A DNA stretch of 40,937 nt from Thermocrispum agreste DSM 44070 (GTDB lineage Bacteria; Actinomycetota; Actinomycetes; Mycobacteriales; Pseudonocardiaceae). The stretch is from the NCBI RefSeq assembly GCF_000427905.1, contig NZ_ATYX01000012.1:1-40937 (forward strand). The letters run 5' to 3'. The translations under genes were made by a program, and so were the position numbers. Position 1 is the stretch's first letter. Every line of letters starts with the position of its first letter. The notes beneath the pieces are model-generated. The model had not been told where the DNA came from. It searched no databases and saw nothing but the letters and a program-made list of their open reading frames with translations. Of this stretch, positions 1-8,840 are shown in pieces.

Positions 1-366
1 GTCGTCAGGGTTTCTGACCAGGCTGGTCGGATACTTGTCCTCGGCCGTCGCCTTGATCTCGCCCAGCAGCTTGGCGACCTCCGCGGCATTCTCACCGTCG
101 ACCCGCTCGAACTCGTCGGCAATCAGACTCAGCCTGTCCGCCATCGCCGTCAGCGCCGCCTTGAACCGCTCCGCATGCAACGCACACCCGTCCGCCCGGT
201 CAAGCACCCGCCGATCCAGCCAATTCGCCAGCGGAAAATCACCACACTCCGGAAACACCCGCTTCAAATTGTTGAACGGGCGCATCGCATCACCCTGAAC
301 CAACGCCCGGATCTCCTTCGCGACCTTCCGCAACCCCTCCGGGCTGTAAGACGTCTCCGACGACAC
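1..366 (-). CDS. ESX-locus helical protein, partial (runs off left edge)
   Basis: An open frame begins at a GTG at 366 and continues without a stop to position 1, so at least 122 residues are encoded and the 3' end is outside the window. A GAGGGGG ribosome-binding site precedes the GTG, and only 13 nt separate it from the stop of the gene upstream, so the two are probably co-transcribed. The visible protein is mostly helical. Its start (SPEGLRKVAKEIRAL) and its later stretch around DGENAAEVAKLLGEIK resemble matching parts of the neighbouring 125-residue protein, so the two look like paralogues. The position at the end of the eccD-eccB-WXG100 operon suggests a type VII substrate or accessory protein of the WXG100 superfamily. 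No catalytic motif is visible and the function is not recognised. Confidence 0.6.
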   Translation of the reverse strand, partial: MSSETSYSPEGLRKVAKEIRALVQGDAMRPFNNLKRVFPECGDFPLANWLDRRVLDRADGCALHAERFKAALTAMADRLSLIADEFERVDGENAAEVAKLLGEIKATAEDKYPTSLVRNPDD

Positions 367-379
367 GGCACCAACCCCC

Positions 380-757
380 TCAGGTGGTCTGCGATCCCTC
401 CGGCGACTCGATGTCGTCGTCGTTCACGTGTTTGCGCAGCTCGCCGAGCAGCCCTTCCAAAGCCCTGACCGACTCCGCGTTGTCCTCGTCGAGCGTTCTC
501 ATGGCTTCCGCGAGCTTCTCCAGCCCATCGGCGAGCTCGCCGATCGATTCACCGAAGTCGATCTTGGTCACCAGCATTCCGATGCGCCGATCGTTGACGA
601 TGCGCAGCAACTGCTGGCCCATGTCGAACGTGCCGACGCCGCCGCCGAACCCGTCCCCGCTCCGCAGCTGGGTGAAGTCGGAATCCTCACCCGCGATCTG
701 GCGTAGGGCCTTGGCAACCGACCTCATCACTTCCGGGTTGAACTCGGTGACATGCAT
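380..757 (-). CDS. ESX-locus small helical protein
   Basis: This encodes 125 residues starting at the ATG at 757. A GGAGGG motif lies 7 nt upstream of that ATG, which makes it a better start than the in-frame GTG at 772. The protein is helical and acidic, with an N-terminal NPEVMRSVAKALRQI helix, a Gly-rich loop (GDGFGGGVG) near residue 38 and a long C-terminal helix containing TLDEDNAESVRALEGLL. It has no signal peptide or membrane segment. It shares the first-helix and last-helix patterns with the gene just downstream. It lies in the same operon as two WXG100-type genes, eccB and eccD. A role as a type VII substrate or chaperone-like partner is inferred from position and shape only. Confidence 0.6.
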   Translation of the reverse strand: MHVTEFNPEVMRSVAKALRQIAGEDSDFTQLRSGDGFGGGVGTFDMGQQLLRIVNDRRIGMLVTKIDFGESIGELADGLEKLAEAMRTLDEDNAESVRALEGLLGELRKHVNDDDIESPEGSQTT

Positions 758-851
758 CGCCCATCCCTCCACGAATACCGATGCTCAGGACGAACAGGAA
801 AGGGGTGGCATGCGCCGGACTCTCACCCCACGCACACCACCCCGGAAATCA

Positions 852-1145
852 TCAGGCACCAGGCATGTTCCTGGCGCCCGCATGGTCCTGCTCGTACATT
901 GCGTTCGCACGCTCTTTCAGAATCGTTGCCGCATGGTTCAGCCATTCCTTGTTGTTCTGCAGGTCTGCAACCAGGTCGTCGCTCAGCTTGTAATACATGT
1001 CGGCAGTATCACCAGTCCAGTCGGACATGGACGACTCGACGCTGCTACGCAGCCTGTTCGCTTCATCCATGATGTCCTGGGCGACCTGCTTCAGATAGGC
1101 GACAACCTCATCGATGTCTTCGTATGCATACCTGATGGCGTCCAT
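852..1145 (-). CDS. WXG100 family type VII secretion target (EsxA/EsxB-like)
   Basis: The 97-residue protein has the size and helix-turn-helix layout of WXG100 proteins, which are secreted as four-helix-bundle dimers by ESX systems. The signature is clear: SDWTGDTADMY around residues 41-51 supplies the W-x-G turn. Long amphipathic helices lie on both sides, and the second contains DLQNNKEWLNHAATIL. The start at 1145 has a GGGGAAGGAA ribosome-binding site about 5 nt upstream. The gene follows the other small Esx-like gene by 39 nt and lies downstream of eccB, so the two small proteins are probably a heterodimer. A classical C-terminal YxxxD/E export signal is not obvious, although YEQDH near residue 84 is close to the pattern. 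Confidence 0.85.
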   Translation of the reverse strand: MDAIRYAYEDIDEVVAYLKQVAQDIMDEANRLRSSVESSMSDWTGDTADMYYKLSDDLVADLQNNKEWLNHAATILKERANAMYEQDHAGARNMPGA

Positions 1146-1184
1146 GTGTTCCTTCCCCGAGATCGATATCCTGCCTGCCGCTGA

Positions 1185-1508
1185 TCAGCCACCCAAGAAC
1201 TGGGATGTAGGCAACGGAAGGTTGAGGATCTCCACGGAATTCTGCTTGTCCATGTCAAGAATATCGTCTTTGGCTTTGCGAATGTACTTGGCCATGTCCT
1301 CCATGTGCCTCAGCACGGTGTTCTTCGTGTTGTTGCACCACTGCTCGCAGACATCCTGAAGCGCGACCGTCAGGTCCGCCGGGCTATTGTCGACCAGGCT
1401 TTTCGCGTGACTATTCGCCCTCTCCAAGAAGCTGTCCAGCTCAGCCATGGAGGTCTCGTACTTGGATGCCTGCTGCTCGACTACCGCATCGCTGACTTGG
1501 GTAGACAT
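1185..1508 (-). CDS. WXG100-like protein, probable dimer partner, with altered turn motif
   Basis: This encodes 107 residues from the ATG at 1508. A GAAGGAG ribosome-binding site precedes that ATG, which makes it preferable to an upstream in-frame start at 1535. The protein is predicted as two helices: one covers SDAVVEQQASKYETSMAELDSF, and the second begins after CEQWCNNTKN. Where WXG100 proteins have W-x-G, this one has W-C-N. It sits between eccB and the canonical WXG100 gene, so it is most likely the partner subunit in which the turn has drifted. Two cysteines flank the turn tryptophan (C-E-Q-W-C), which is unusual. The C-terminus (LPLPTSQFLGG) is probably disordered. Family membership is inferred from size, fold pattern and position. 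Confidence 0.7.
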   Translation of the reverse strand: MSTQVSDAVVEQQASKYETSMAELDSFLERANSHAKSLVDNSPADLTVALQDVCEQWCNNTKNTVLRHMEDMAKYIRKAKDDILDMDKQNSVEILNLPLPTSQFLGG

Positions 1509-1688
1509 ATGCACTCCTTCGACGACAGTGACCAAAGAACCGGATATCCAACGTCAGACTCGACAACGAGACTAGCTACCGGACTTTCTGGCGTACGTGC
1601 TTTTCCTCCTGGCGAAAGCAAGAATCGGGACTCCCCCCATGAAGCGATCCACGCCACACCGAGACCGGGATCACGATCGGGGTTTCCC
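1509..1688 (-). other. Gap between eccB stop and WXG100 genes
   Basis: About 180 bp separate the eccB stop from the start of the first small Esx gene, whereas eccD, eccB and the downstream small genes are otherwise tightly packed. The highly expressed Esx pair may therefore have its own promoter here. I could not identify a convincing -35/-10 pair. The ribosome-binding site of the downstream gene is at about 1512-1518 on the minus strand. Confidence 0.3.
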
Positions 1689-3116
1689 TCACGAAGTCTG
1701 CTGTGGCTGCACGGTCAAGGCCGCTTGCTGGCTCAGCGCAGGGCCGACAGGCAACAGATCCAGCAGTTCACCGGGCATCCTCATGGCGGTTTCCGCCGAA
1801 TACCCCAGCGCGGCCGCCACATCGGCGGTCACCAACGGATATCGCACCCCCGTCTCGGTGATCAAATAGATCGTGTTGAGCACCGATTCCGGGGTGCTTT
1901 GGTGAACGGCCAGGACTCCACCGCCCGCCGGAACTGCCACTCGATCGGCCGTCTTGCCTGCGTAGTGCACCGAGGCCGGCATCGCCTGGCGGTGCACGTC
2001 GACCGGCAGCAGGCCCGGCCGGATCTTCACCCGGCCCCCGCCGATCATGGTGTACTCCAGGCAGGCCGTCTCGTTGGGTTGCGGATTCGCCAATGGCGGC
2101 GGCCGGTCCGGCAGCCCGTCGACGAATTCCGGTCCGCTGCCCGACGTCGGAACCCCGTTCATCGCGGCCGGGCCCACGTCGATCGGAGCCACCGCCCCGG
2201 CGTCGTAGACCTCCTTGGTGAACGGAGCGGCCAGGTAGAGAGCCGCGGCGGTGCGGGTCAACGGCAGCACCCCGTCGGACAGCACCAGGTAGAGCTGTTC
2301 ACTGTCCAGCGCCGGGTTCTTCATGCGATACAACTGCCCGACCAGGCTCGGGTTGCCGTCGATCTCCGGCCCCGGCGTGCCCAGTCCCGGTGGCCGCTCG
2401 GCCTCGATGTCCGGTCCCTGCGGGATCGGATTGAGCCAGGCAGTGTCCACCTCGACCGGTTCGACCTGCCCGTAGCCGAGCGCCGCCACCTCGGTCCGGC
2501 TCGGCAGGCGATACCGCTTGCCGTGCCAGACCAAGTAGATCGTCTTGTCCGGGGCGCGCACCAGCAGTGCACGGTCGTCCGGCTGGTTCGCCGGAATGCT
2601 CCGGCCGATGAACAATGTGGTGGACGGCCGGGGCTGCTCCGCACCGTCCTGAGGAGGCTGCGCACACACCACCCAGGGCCCGGTGCTCAGGTCCTCGGCC
2701 TTGGGCAGCGCGTCCGGCGCTCCCGGGATGCCGATCGGCTGGCCGACCGGTGTTCCGTCCAGCGAAGCCTGCGACACCTCGTGAATGGCACCGTTGCCTC
2801 CGGAAGCCAGGCGCGCCGACGAGTAGTTGAGCACCGGCCGGAGCTCACCGTTCAAGAAGACGTACCGCGCACCGGTGTCCTCGTTCATCACGATCGCACC
2901 GGGCATCCGCCACGAGTCGTTGCCACCGGGGAGGAACAGCCCGACGACGCCACAGATACCCGCGATGATGAGGCCGATGATCACGCCGAACATGGTTCCG
3001 GTGTTCAGCCGCCGGTTCGGCTGCACCAGCACGTCGGGCTTGCCGTGCACCACGGCCGCGACCAGCCGGCCCACCACGTAGAAGTAGGCCTGTACCTGAT
3101 CCTTCTTGGACTGCAT
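1689..3116 (-). CDS. eccB: Type VII secretion protein EccB
   Basis: The 475-residue protein matches EccB in length and layout. A short cytoplasmic N-terminus begins QSKKDQVQAYFYVVGRLVAA, a pattern typical of the family. A single membrane segment covers about residues 41-64 (MFGVIIGLIIAGICGVVGLF), and a long extracytoplasmic domain follows, which in EccB contains repeats and a central core. EccB is part of the ESX membrane complex with EccC, EccD and usually EccE. The start ATG overlaps the eccD stop as TGATG, so translation is coupled. The C-terminal end is rich in Gln (LSQQAALTVQPQQTS). No frameshift is seen. Confidence 0.93.
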   Translation of the reverse strand: MQSKKDQVQAYFYVVGRLVAAVVHGKPDVLVQPNRRLNTGTMFGVIIGLIIAGICGVVGLFLPGGNDSWRMPGAIVMNEDTGARYVFLNGELRPVLNYSSARLASGGNGAIHEVSQASLDGTPVGQPIGIPGAPDALPKAEDLSTGPWVVCAQPPQDGAEQPRPSTTLFIGRSIPANQPDDRALLVRAPDKTIYLVWHGKRYRLPSRTEVAALGYGQVEPVEVDTAWLNPIPQGPDIEAERPPGLGTPGPEIDGNPSLVGQLYRMKNPALDSEQLYLVLSDGVLPLTRTAAALYLAAPFTKEVYDAGAVAPIDVGPAAMNGVPTSGSGPEFVDGLPDRPPPLANPQPNETACLEYTMIGGGRVKIRPGLLPVDVHRQAMPASVHYAGKTADRVAVPAGGGVLAVHQSTPESVLNTIYLITETGVRYPLVTADVAAALGYSAETAMRMPGELLDLLPVGPALSQQAALTVQPQQTS

Positions 3117-4513
3117 CAGCCGGCCAATCCCCGCATCCAGCCGTACACGCCGAGCACCTGCAACAACAGCGGGACCACGGCGATCGCGGTGAGCGACTCC
3201 AGGATCTCCAGCGCCCGCCCCCAGTAGGGCCGGTGCCGTCTGCCCGGCATGACCTTGCTGAACAGCAACATCACCCCGGATACCAGCACCAGCGGCAGCG
3301 CGACAGCGACGAGCATTTCCACGTCGGTCAGCTCGGCGGCGTACTTCTCGACGTTCACCACGACCGCGACGACCGCAGGCACCACCACCGCCCAGCGCTG
3401 CACCACGCCGTTCGGATGCCGGGTGCGGATGCCCAGCAGCGCCCCGATCACCAGCGACAAGGCCGTCGCCCAGCCGTCACCGTTGCCGACGAGCTCGGGC
3501 AGCAGCAGCGACATCGCGGCGCCGAGCCCGACGTGCATGGCCATCGAGTACCCGAAGACCACCTTGCTGCGGTCGACCACCATCTGCGCGGGCACCGGGT
3601 CGATCTCCTCGCTCAGCTCCGGTGCGTCGGTCGGCAGCAGCGGCAAGGTCAACCCCGACAGGCGGAACGACGTCGCGGGCACGAAGACCGAGACCACCAG
3701 GCAGATGAACAAACCGATACCCGCGGCCTGGTGCGTCGACAGCGGAGCGACGGCCGCGACGAAACCGGTCACCAGCAACAGCGCGGTGAACAGGATCGCG
3801 CCCACGAACAGCAACGCGCCGTCGGCAACCGCGTACCTGCCGATGAACAGCACCAGCAGCGTGATGGCGAACCCGACCGTCGCCATGGTGTGTTTCTCGG
3901 CCAGCGGCGCCACGCTTTCGGTCAGCGCCAGACCGCCGACGAAGGCACAGCACGCCGCGACCCCGGTCAGGATCGTGGCGGAGATGGTGTCCGCGATGGT
4001 GCGCGCCAGCAACGCCGCGGCGATCAGCAGAACGACCGGAAACGTCAGCGCGACCACTGCGGTGATGGCCGGATCCTGCAAGTCCGCCAACGCCAGCAGG
4101 CCGTAGAGCAAGGCCGCCGCAGCGGCGAGCCGGAACAGCCACCGAGTGTGCGGCGGGCGCCAGGCCAACCGGTGATCGCGAACCTGCTCGCCGACACCCG
4201 CGACCAGGTCGTCGTAGTCGATCGGCGGCAGCTGATCCGACCGCGGGCGCAAGTAGAGCGATTCCCCGTCCAGCAGGTTCAGCTCGGCGAGCGTCTTGTC
4301 CTCGTCCAGTGGCGGTGAGCCGATGCGCTGCACGACCCAGCCCTCGTGGTCGGCGCCCTGCTCGATCCACTCCGCCCCGAACTGGGGCAGCACCGCGGGC
4401 AGCAGATCGGTCAGCGTCGCGTCGCTGGGCAACGCGACCTCGGTCGCCTTGGTGCCCAGCACGAACCGCAGCCGGGTCGTGGTCGAGTACCGATGCTGTG
4501 TCTGCGCTTCCAT
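3116..4513 (-). CDS. eccD: Type VII secretion integral membrane protein EccD
   Basis: The 465-residue protein starts at the ATG at 4513. An open frame extends further upstream, but its composition is non-coding and GGAAGGACC precedes this ATG, although the spacing is long (about 13 nt). Residues 1-90 form a ubiquitin-like domain of the YukD type (RLRFVLGTKATEVALP, later LNLLDGESLYLRPR). About eleven hydrophobic segments follow from residue 120, for example WLFRLAAAAALLYGLLAL. That is the EccD arrangement, which forms the inner-membrane channel vestibule of ESX systems. The gene opens the operon containing eccB and the WXG100 genes and is divergent from eccC. Confidence 0.92.
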   Translation of the reverse strand: MEAQTQHRYSTTTRLRFVLGTKATEVALPSDATLTDLLPAVLPQFGAEWIEQGADHEGWVVQRIGSPPLDEDKTLAELNLLDGESLYLRPRSDQLPPIDYDDLVAGVGEQVRDHRLAWRPPHTRWLFRLAAAAALLYGLLALADLQDPAITAVVALTFPVVLLIAAALLARTIADTISATILTGVAACCAFVGGLALTESVAPLAEKHTMATVGFAITLLVLFIGRYAVADGALLFVGAILFTALLLVTGFVAAVAPLSTHQAAGIGLFICLVVSVFVPATSFRLSGLTLPLLPTDAPELSEEIDPVPAQMVVDRSKVVFGYSMAMHVGLGAAMSLLLPELVGNGDGWATALSLVIGALLGIRTRHPNGVVQRWAVVVPAVVAVVVNVEKYAAELTDVEMLVAVALPLVLVSGVMLLFSKVMPGRRHRPYWGRALEILESLTAIAVVPLLLQVLGVYGWMRGLAG

Positions 4514-4628
4514 CTGACGTGCAGGTCCTTCCAAGCAGGGAACCTCGGACCGCCGGCGAAGCCGCACACGGCGGCTTCGTGGCGCACGAGTTCGTGGTCG
4601 AGGAACCGCACGAACACACGAAGGGGAG

Positions 4629-4644
4629 CACTCGCCGAATCGCC
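4629..4644 (+). repeat. 16-bp direct repeat, copy 1
   Basis: The sequence cactcgccgaatcgcc is found here and again at 4851-4866 in the same divergent intergenic region. The copies are 222 bp apart. They may be operator half-sites for a regulator of the secretion genes. Confidence 0.55.
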
Positions 4645-4850
4645 ACCGGCGATCGCAGACCGCCGTGCGGCCGAACGTACGACCGGTCAGTTTCGCCGCG
4701 CCACGACGCGTCGCCGCTGGTGGAGCAAGTGGAGGGATTCCACTCACCAAGAGTCCGACGGAAGGGGGCAGATCACCGGCAAACCGAACCTATCGGCCGT
4801 CCTGACGCGTGTTCGGTGGCGAGGAACCTCCACGAGCACCGGAGGCACCC

Positions 4851-4866
4851 CACTCGCCGAATCGCC
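4851..4866 (+). repeat. 16-bp direct repeat, copy 2
   Basis: This is the second identical copy of cactcgccgaatcgcc. It ends 15 nt before the eccC start codon and abuts the ribosome-binding site, so a protein bound here could block translation or transcription of eccC. Confidence 0.55.
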
Positions 4867-4881
4867 TCAGGGAGCATCGCC

Positions 4882-7800
4882 ATGGCCACCGTGCTGTTCG
4901 CACGCAGGCAACGTCGCCCCAAACCAGAGGTCGAGTCCGAGGACCTCGAGCTGCAGGAACCGCCTGCCGTTCCGGAGGAGCAGCACGGCGGCGTCAGCTC
5001 GGTGCTCATCTACCTGCCGATGGGCCTGATGTCCGTGGCCTGGATGATGATGCTCATCCGGCCGGGCGCCGGGTGGCTGGCCTACATCGGCGGTGCGCTC
5101 ATGCTGGTGGCCACCGTCGGGATGATGTTCACCCAGTACATCCGCAACCAGCTCAACCACAAGCAAAAGCTGCACGGCCACCGGCGCGACTACATCCGCT
5201 ACCTCGCCCAGCTGCGCAGCCGGGTGCGGAATGCGCTCACCGCTCAGCAGAAGGCGGCCCGCTGGATCCACCCCGATCCGCGGGCGCTGTGGTCGATCGC
5301 GCTCGGCTATCGGCTGTGGGAACGGCGCCCGTCCCACGACGACTTCGGTGAGGTGCGCATCGGGGTCGGCTCCCAGCGTGCGGCGCTCAAGCTGGTCCCG
5401 CCCGACACCAAGCCGATCGAGGACCTGGAGCCGCTGGCAGCGCACGCGCTGCGCCGCTTCCTCCGCGCTTACTCCACGTTGCCGAACGCGCCGATCGCGG
5501 TGTATCTGCGCGGGTTCGGGCAGATCCAGTTCACCGGCGAGGACGAGGCCGTCATGGATCTGGTCCGCGCGCTGCTGGCGCAGCTGGCTACCGCACACGG
5601 ACCCGGTGACGTCCGCATCGCGCTGTGCGCGAGCGAGAAGCAGCTGCACCGGTGGGACTGGCTCAAATGGCTCCCGCACCACCAGGACCTGGAAAGCCGC
5701 GACGCGGCGGGGTCACGCAGGCTGGCCGCGAGCGAGATCGACGAAGTCGAGCTGCTGCTCGGCGGCCCGAGCTTCACCGGCAGGCCGCGGTTCGAACCCA
5801 ACACCCCGATCACCGCGTCGGAACCGTTCGTGGTGATCGTCCTGGACGGGGTGACCGCCCCGGCCGACCACCGGGTCGCCGAAGAGGGCTACCGCAACGC
5901 GGTGGTGCTGGACGTCTCCGGCTGCCTGCCGTGGCAGGACCGGCCGGGGACGCTGTTCCTCGAGGTCACCGAGGACAAGGTGAGCACGGTGACGTTCGAC
6001 CGGCTCGGCAAGTCCAAGAGCAAACCGCTGTGCACACCGGACCGGTTGAGCGAGCGGGGTGCGGCGGCGCTGGCGCGCATCATGGCCCGCTTCCGGATGG
6101 GCGAGGCGAACGCGGAAGAGGAGCCGACGTCCGCCGACTACGACCTGGCCGGGCTGCTCGGCATCGGCGACGTCGCCACGTTCGACGTCGACCGGTATCG
6201 CAGGGAGCGGATGTCACCCAAGCGGCGGCTCCGGGTACCGATCGGGATCACCACCAACGGCGCGCCGCTGGAGCTGGACATCAAGGAATCCGCCGAGGAC
6301 GGCATGGGCCCGCACGGGCTGTGCATCGGCGCCACCGGATCCGGCAAGAGCGAGCTGCTGCGCACGCTGGTGCTGGCGCTGGCGGTCACCCACTCGTCGG
6401 AGGAGCTCAACTTCGTGCTGGTCGACTTCAAGGGTGGTGCCGCCTTCCGCGGTTTCGACCAGCTGCCGCACACCTCGGCGGTGATCACCAACCTGGCCGA
6501 CGAGATCGAGCTGGTCGACCGCATGCAGGACGCGTTGACCGGGGAGATGAACCGGCGGCAGGAGTTCCTGCGGGCGCACAACTACTCGTCGCGGCGCGAC
6601 TACGAGGCCGCGCGGGCGAAGGGCGCACCGCTGGAGCCGATGCCCGCGCTGTTCATCGTGGTCGACGAGTTCTCCGAGATGCTGACCCAGAAGCCCGAGT
6701 TCATCGACGTCTTCGCGATGATCGGCCGACTGGGCCGAAGCCTCGGCGTGCACCTGCTGCTGGCGTCACAGCGGCTGGACGAGGGCCGGATCCACAAGGT
6801 CGAGACGCACTTGTCGTATCGCATCGGCCTGCGCACGTTCTCCGCGATGGAAAGCCGCAGCGTCATCGGCGTCCCCGACGCGTACGAGCTGCCCACCAGC
6901 CCGGGCAACGGCTTCCTGCGGCCGGACACCCAGACCCTGATCCGTTTCAAAGCCGCGTACTCCTCCGCCCCGTATCGGCAGAAGCGCCGAGCGCAGGTGG
7001 CCAAGGCCACGGAGAACCGGGTCGTGCCGTTCGGGCTGGAGTACATCGAGCCGCAGCAGGAGCAGCCGGAAGAGCCGGCCGAGGTCGAGGAAGAGGACGA
7101 GAACACCGAGACCGTGCTGGACGTCCTGCTGCGCAGGCTGCGTGGCATCGGACCGCGTGCCCACCAGGTCTGGCTGCCGCCGCTGAAGACGCCCGCGACG
7201 CTGGACCAGTTGCTGCCCCCGCTGGTCGAGGACGCGAACGGCGCGCCGCGGGCGGACGGCCCCATGTCCGGCAGCCTGGTGGTGCCGGTGGGCCTGATCG
7301 ACCTGCCCGACCAGCAGAAACGGGACCTGCTGGTGGCCGACCTGGCGGGCAGCCAAGGCAACGTCGCGGTGGTGGGCGGCCCGCAGTCCGGCAAGAGCAC
7401 GATGCTGCGCACCCTGCTGTGTGCGCTTGCGCTCACCCACAGCCCGGAGGAGGTGCAGTTCTACTGCCTGGACTTCGGTGGCACGCTCAGCGCGCTGTCG
7501 GTCATGCCGCACGTCGGCAGCATCGCGAACCGGCTGGACCGGGACCGGGTCAACCGCACCGTGACCGAGGTGACCAACCTGCTGACCAAGCGGGAGACGA
7601 TCTTCGCCGAGCACAACATCGACTCGATGGCCACCTACCGCAGGGCGCGGCGGCAGGGCAAGTTCCGCGACGTCGACCCGTACGGGGACGTGTTCCTGGT
7701 GGTGGACGGCTGGTACACGGTCCGGGCGGACTTCGACGAGCTGGAGGAGAAGTTCACCGAGCTGGCCGCCCGTGGCCTCAGCTTCGGTATCCACCTGGTG

Positions 7801-8835
7801 GTCGCCACCAACCGCTGGTCGGAGATGCGGCCGTGGCTGCGTGACGTGCTGCAGACCAGGTTCGAGCTCAGGCTCGGTGACCCGGTGGACTCGGAGGTCG
7901 GCAGCCGGATCGCCCAGACCGTGCCCGCCATCCCCGGCCGGGGCATCACCCCGGACGGCCTGCACTTCCTGGCCGCGCTGCCACGCATCGACGGCGCAGC
8001 GCAAACCGACGACCTGGCGGAGGCGACGGCCGAGCTGGCCGAGTCGCTCGCGGTGCCGGGCGGGCCTGCCGCGCCGAAGGTGAAGCTGCTGCCGATGACG
8101 GTCACCGAGCGCGAGATGCCCGCCCCGACCGCACCGAACCCGGCCGCGGAGATGCGGCTGGCGCTGGGCATCGACGACGTGAACCTGGCGCCGATGATCC
8201 ACGACTTCGACGTCAGCCCGCACCTGCTGATCTACGGCGACGCCGAGACCGGCAAGACCAACCTGCTGAGGTACATCGCCAGGGCGGTGGCCAGGCACCA
8301 CTCCGACAAGGACGCCCGAGTGATGTTCGGCGACTTCCGACGCGAGCTGCACGACTCCATCCCGCAGAGCCACCAGATCGAGTACTCGGTCGATGGCGAG
8401 ACGATGGCGAAGACCATCCAGGGCATCGCGCAGATGCTGAAGAAGCGGCTGCCGGGGCCGGAGATCCCGCCGAGCAGGTTGCCGAAACGGGACTGGTGGA
8501 ATGGCGGCAGGCTCTACATCGTGATCGACGCCTACGAGCTGGCCGAGTCGTCGAACCCGCTGGAGCCGTTGACGCCGCTGTTGCCGCAGGCGGCCGACAT
8601 CGGCTTCCACGTGATCGTGGCGCGCAGCACGAGCGGTGCAGGACGGTCCATGATGAGCACAGCGATCCGGCGCATGTGGGAGCTCGGTACCCCGGCGTTG
8701 CTGATGTCCTGCCCGAAGGGCGAGGGCTCGTTCCTGGGCAACGTCAAGCCGCGGACGCTGCCGGTCGGCCGTGGTCAGTTCATCGACCGGCGACGGAACG
8801 TGCGGCTGCTGCAGACCCCGCTGGTCGAGGATTGA
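4882..8835 (+). CDS. eccC: Type VII secretion ATPase EccC (EccCa-EccCb fused)
   Basis: The 1317-residue protein is the FtsK/SpoIIIE-type motor of ESX secretion, with the EccCa and EccCb halves in one chain. The ATG at 4882 has GGGAG upstream; the longer open frame is rejected because the first 190 residues are non-coding in character. Two membrane segments lie at about residues 39-59 and 65-84. Three ATPase domains follow. Walker A motifs are GATGSGKS near 483, GGPQSGKS near 832 and GDAETGKT near 1119. Walker B-like strands are FIVVDEF near 590, FLVVDGW near 938 and YIVIDAYE near 1212. Only the first domain keeps the acidic D-E pair, as expected if it is the main hydrolytic domain. The C-terminal domains bind WXG100 export signals in known systems. 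It is transcribed divergently from eccD and converges on mycP. Confidence 0.95.
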   Translation: MATVLFARRQRRPKPEVESEDLELQEPPAVPEEQHGGVSSVLIYLPMGLMSVAWMMMLIRPGAGWLAYIGGALMLVATVGMMFTQYIRNQLNHKQKLHGHRRDYIRYLAQLRSRVRNALTAQQKAARWIHPDPRALWSIALGYRLWERRPSHDDFGEVRIGVGSQRAALKLVPPDTKPIEDLEPLAAHALRRFLRAYSTLPNAPIAVYLRGFGQIQFTGEDEAVMDLVRALLAQLATAHGPGDVRIALCASEKQLHRWDWLKWLPHHQDLESRDAAGSRRLAASEIDEVELLLGGPSFTGRPRFEPNTPITASEPFVVIVLDGVTAPADHRVAEEGYRNAVVLDVSGCLPWQDRPGTLFLEVTEDKVSTVTFDRLGKSKSKPLCTPDRLSERGAAALARIMARFRMGEANAEEEPTSADYDLAGLLGIGDVATFDVDRYRRERMSPKRRLRVPIGITTNGAPLELDIKESAEDGMGPHGLCIGATGSGKSELLRTLVLALAVTHSSEELNFVLVDFKGGAAFRGFDQLPHTSAVITNLADEIELVDRMQDALTGEMNRRQEFLRAHNYSSRRDYEAARAKGAPLEPMPALFIVVDEFSEMLTQKPEFIDVFAMIGRLGRSLGVHLLLASQRLDEGRIHKVETHLSYRIGLRTFSAMESRSVIGVPDAYELPTSPGNGFLRPDTQTLIRFKAAYSSAPYRQKRRAQVAKATENRVVPFGLEYIEPQQEQPEEPAEVEEEDENTETVLDVLLRRLRGIGPRAHQVWLPPLKTPATLDQLLPPLVEDANGAPRADGPMSGSLVVPVGLIDLPDQQKRDLLVADLAGSQGNVAVVGGPQSGKSTMLRTLLCALALTHSPEEVQFYCLDFGGTLSALSVMPHVGSIANRLDRDRVNRTVTEVTNLLTKRETIFAEHNIDSMATYRRARRQGKFRDVDPYGDVFLVVDGWYTVRADFDELEEKFTELAARGLSFGIHLVVATNRWSEMRPWLRDVLQTRFELRLGDPVDSEVGSRIAQTVPAIPGRGITPDGLHFLAALPRIDGAAQTDDLAEATAELAESLAVPGGPAAPKVKLLPMTVTEREMPAPTAPNPAAEMRLALGIDDVNLAPMIHDFDVSPHLLIYGDAETGKTNLLRYIARAVARHHSDKDARVMFGDFRRELHDSIPQSHQIEYSVDGETMAKTIQGIAQMLKKRLPGPEIPPSRLPKRDWWNGGRLYIVIDAYELAESSNPLEPLTPLLPQAADIGFHVIVARSTSGAGRSMMSTAIRRMWELGTPALLMSCPKGEGSFLGNVKPRTLPVGRGQFIDRRRNVRLLQTPLVED

Positions 8836-8840
8836 GGTCG

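Larger units (their letters stand above)
4514..4881. promoter_or_regulatory. Divergent eccD/eccC control region
   Basis: This 368-bp gap separates the divergent starts of eccD and eccC and must hold promoters for both halves of the secretion locus. It contains a 16-bp perfect direct repeat at 4629-4644 and 4851-4866. The second copy lies immediately upstream of the eccC ribosome-binding site (GGGAG at about 4870). No unambiguous -10/-35 pair was identified by eye. Confidence 0.6.

Noticed and set aside
1305-3227. Long plus-strand open frame (640 codons) opposite eccB
   Set aside because: It is antisense to a well-recognised EccB. The translation is Arg/His/Gln-rich with no domain, as expected for the complement of a high-GC gene.
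4309-4881. N-terminal extension of the EccC frame
   Set aside because: It overlaps eccD and its control region and is not protein-like. The ATG at 4882 has a good ribosome-binding site and the expected EccC N-terminus.
5625-7844. Long plus-strand frame inside eccC and a 726-codon minus-strand frame at 6766-8946
   Set aside because: Both overlap the EccC coding sequence with its three Walker motifs. Their translations are low-complexity Arg/Gly/Ala or Arg/His/Val shadows.
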